DNA of 5,631 bases from Bacillota bacterium (GTDB taxonomy: Bacteria > Bacillota > Bacilli > Lactobacillales > Aerococcaceae): NCBI GenBank assembly GCA_023442905.1, contig JAEZWY010000208.1, positions 1 through 5,631 of the forward strand, in the 5' to 3' direction. The translations under genes and the position numbers were made by a program. Positions 5,612 through 5,631 of this stretch are shown here, one piece after another. Position 1 is the stretch's first letter; each line of letters opens with the position of its first letter. Under the pieces are notes generated by a model that did not search any database, was not told the DNA's origin, and saw only the letters and a list, made by a program, of their open reading frames with translations.

Positions 5612-5631
5612 ACACTATTTTCCGATTACCC
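5607..5631 (-). repeat. Right terminal inverted repeat, ISL3-type (IRR)
   Basis: Read on the minus strand from 5631, the sequence starts GGGTAATCGG and ends GTGTGGAAA. It matches 618-642 at 21 of 25 positions and 673-697 at 20 of 25. It lies five bases beyond the transposase stop codon, as expected for ISL3. The window ends exactly at its outermost base, so the flanking target duplication is not visible. Confidence 0.8.

Larger units (their letters stand above)
618..5631 (+). mobile_element. Candidate 5.0-kb ISL3-family transposon with cargo genes
   Basis: Imperfect 25-bp inverted ends at 618-642 and 5607-5631 bracket an intact ISL3 transposase at the right end, a THUMP-type RNA methyltransferase, a second IS-like transposase on the opposite strand, and a small structured RNA locus. 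Simple ISL3 elements are usually about 1.3-2.3 kb with one transposase gene. Family members with passenger genes are known. I searched 4111-4260, directly upstream of the transposase, for a closer left end and found none, so the end at 618 (or 673) is the only visible partner of the right end. The open reading frame crossing 618 shows that the left end cut a gene. The target duplication cannot be checked because the window stops at the right end. A patchwork of remnants is the main alternative. Confidence 0.5.

Noticed and set aside
1..5631. CRISPR array, tRNA, rRNA or plasmid iterons
   Set aside because: No regularly spaced repeats, cloverleaf arms or conserved rRNA segments were seen on either strand.

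Overview
The window is AT-rich DNA with strong Shine-Dalgarno sequences (GGAGG, AAGGAG), sigma-A-like promoters and transposase and methyltransferase types common in low-GC Gram-positives. This points to a member of the Bacillota, most likely class Bacilli. The genus cannot be fixed from the sequence. The DNA reads as a mobile, accessory region (plasmid or genomic island). No housekeeping operon, tRNA, rRNA or CRISPR array is visible.

Layout. (1) Bases 1-617 are flanking DNA with an unrecognised basic, hydrophilic protein gene starting at 164. Its reading frame runs into the left end of a mobile element at 618, so its last 11 codons come from the element. (2) Bases 618-642 form a terminal inverted repeat matching 21 of 25 positions with the last 25 bases of the window (5607-5631). 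A second, slightly different copy lies at 673-697. (3) Bases 698-1460 have no long gene. They hold an extended -10 promoter and a compact transcription unit (promoter 912-940, GGAGGT, a 10-codon ORF, a 12-bp inverted repeat and a strong terminator at 1180-1219). That unit resembles a shrunken BsrG/TxpA-type (holin-like) type I toxin locus, possibly with an antisense promoter. (4) Bases 1461-2915 on the minus strand encode a 484-residue DDE transposase with two zinc-ribbon-like cysteine clusters, probably a separate nested insertion sequence. (5) Bases 3085-4110 encode a complete THUMP-domain, SAM-dependent RNA methyltransferase with its own promoter. (6) Bases 4261-5601 encode a complete ISL3-family transposase, with its stop codon five bases from the right terminal repeat.

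Main interpretation. The ISL3 transposase sits against the right end, while the only matching left end found is about 3.6 kb upstream of it. The simplest reading is a roughly 5.0-kb ISL3-type transposon (618-5631) carrying an RNA methyltransferase and a small structured RNA locus as cargo, later or independently hit by a second IS. The alternative is a patchwork of ISL3 remnants beside an intact transposase gene. The right flank, which would show an 8-bp target duplication, lies outside the window, so the window cannot decide between them.
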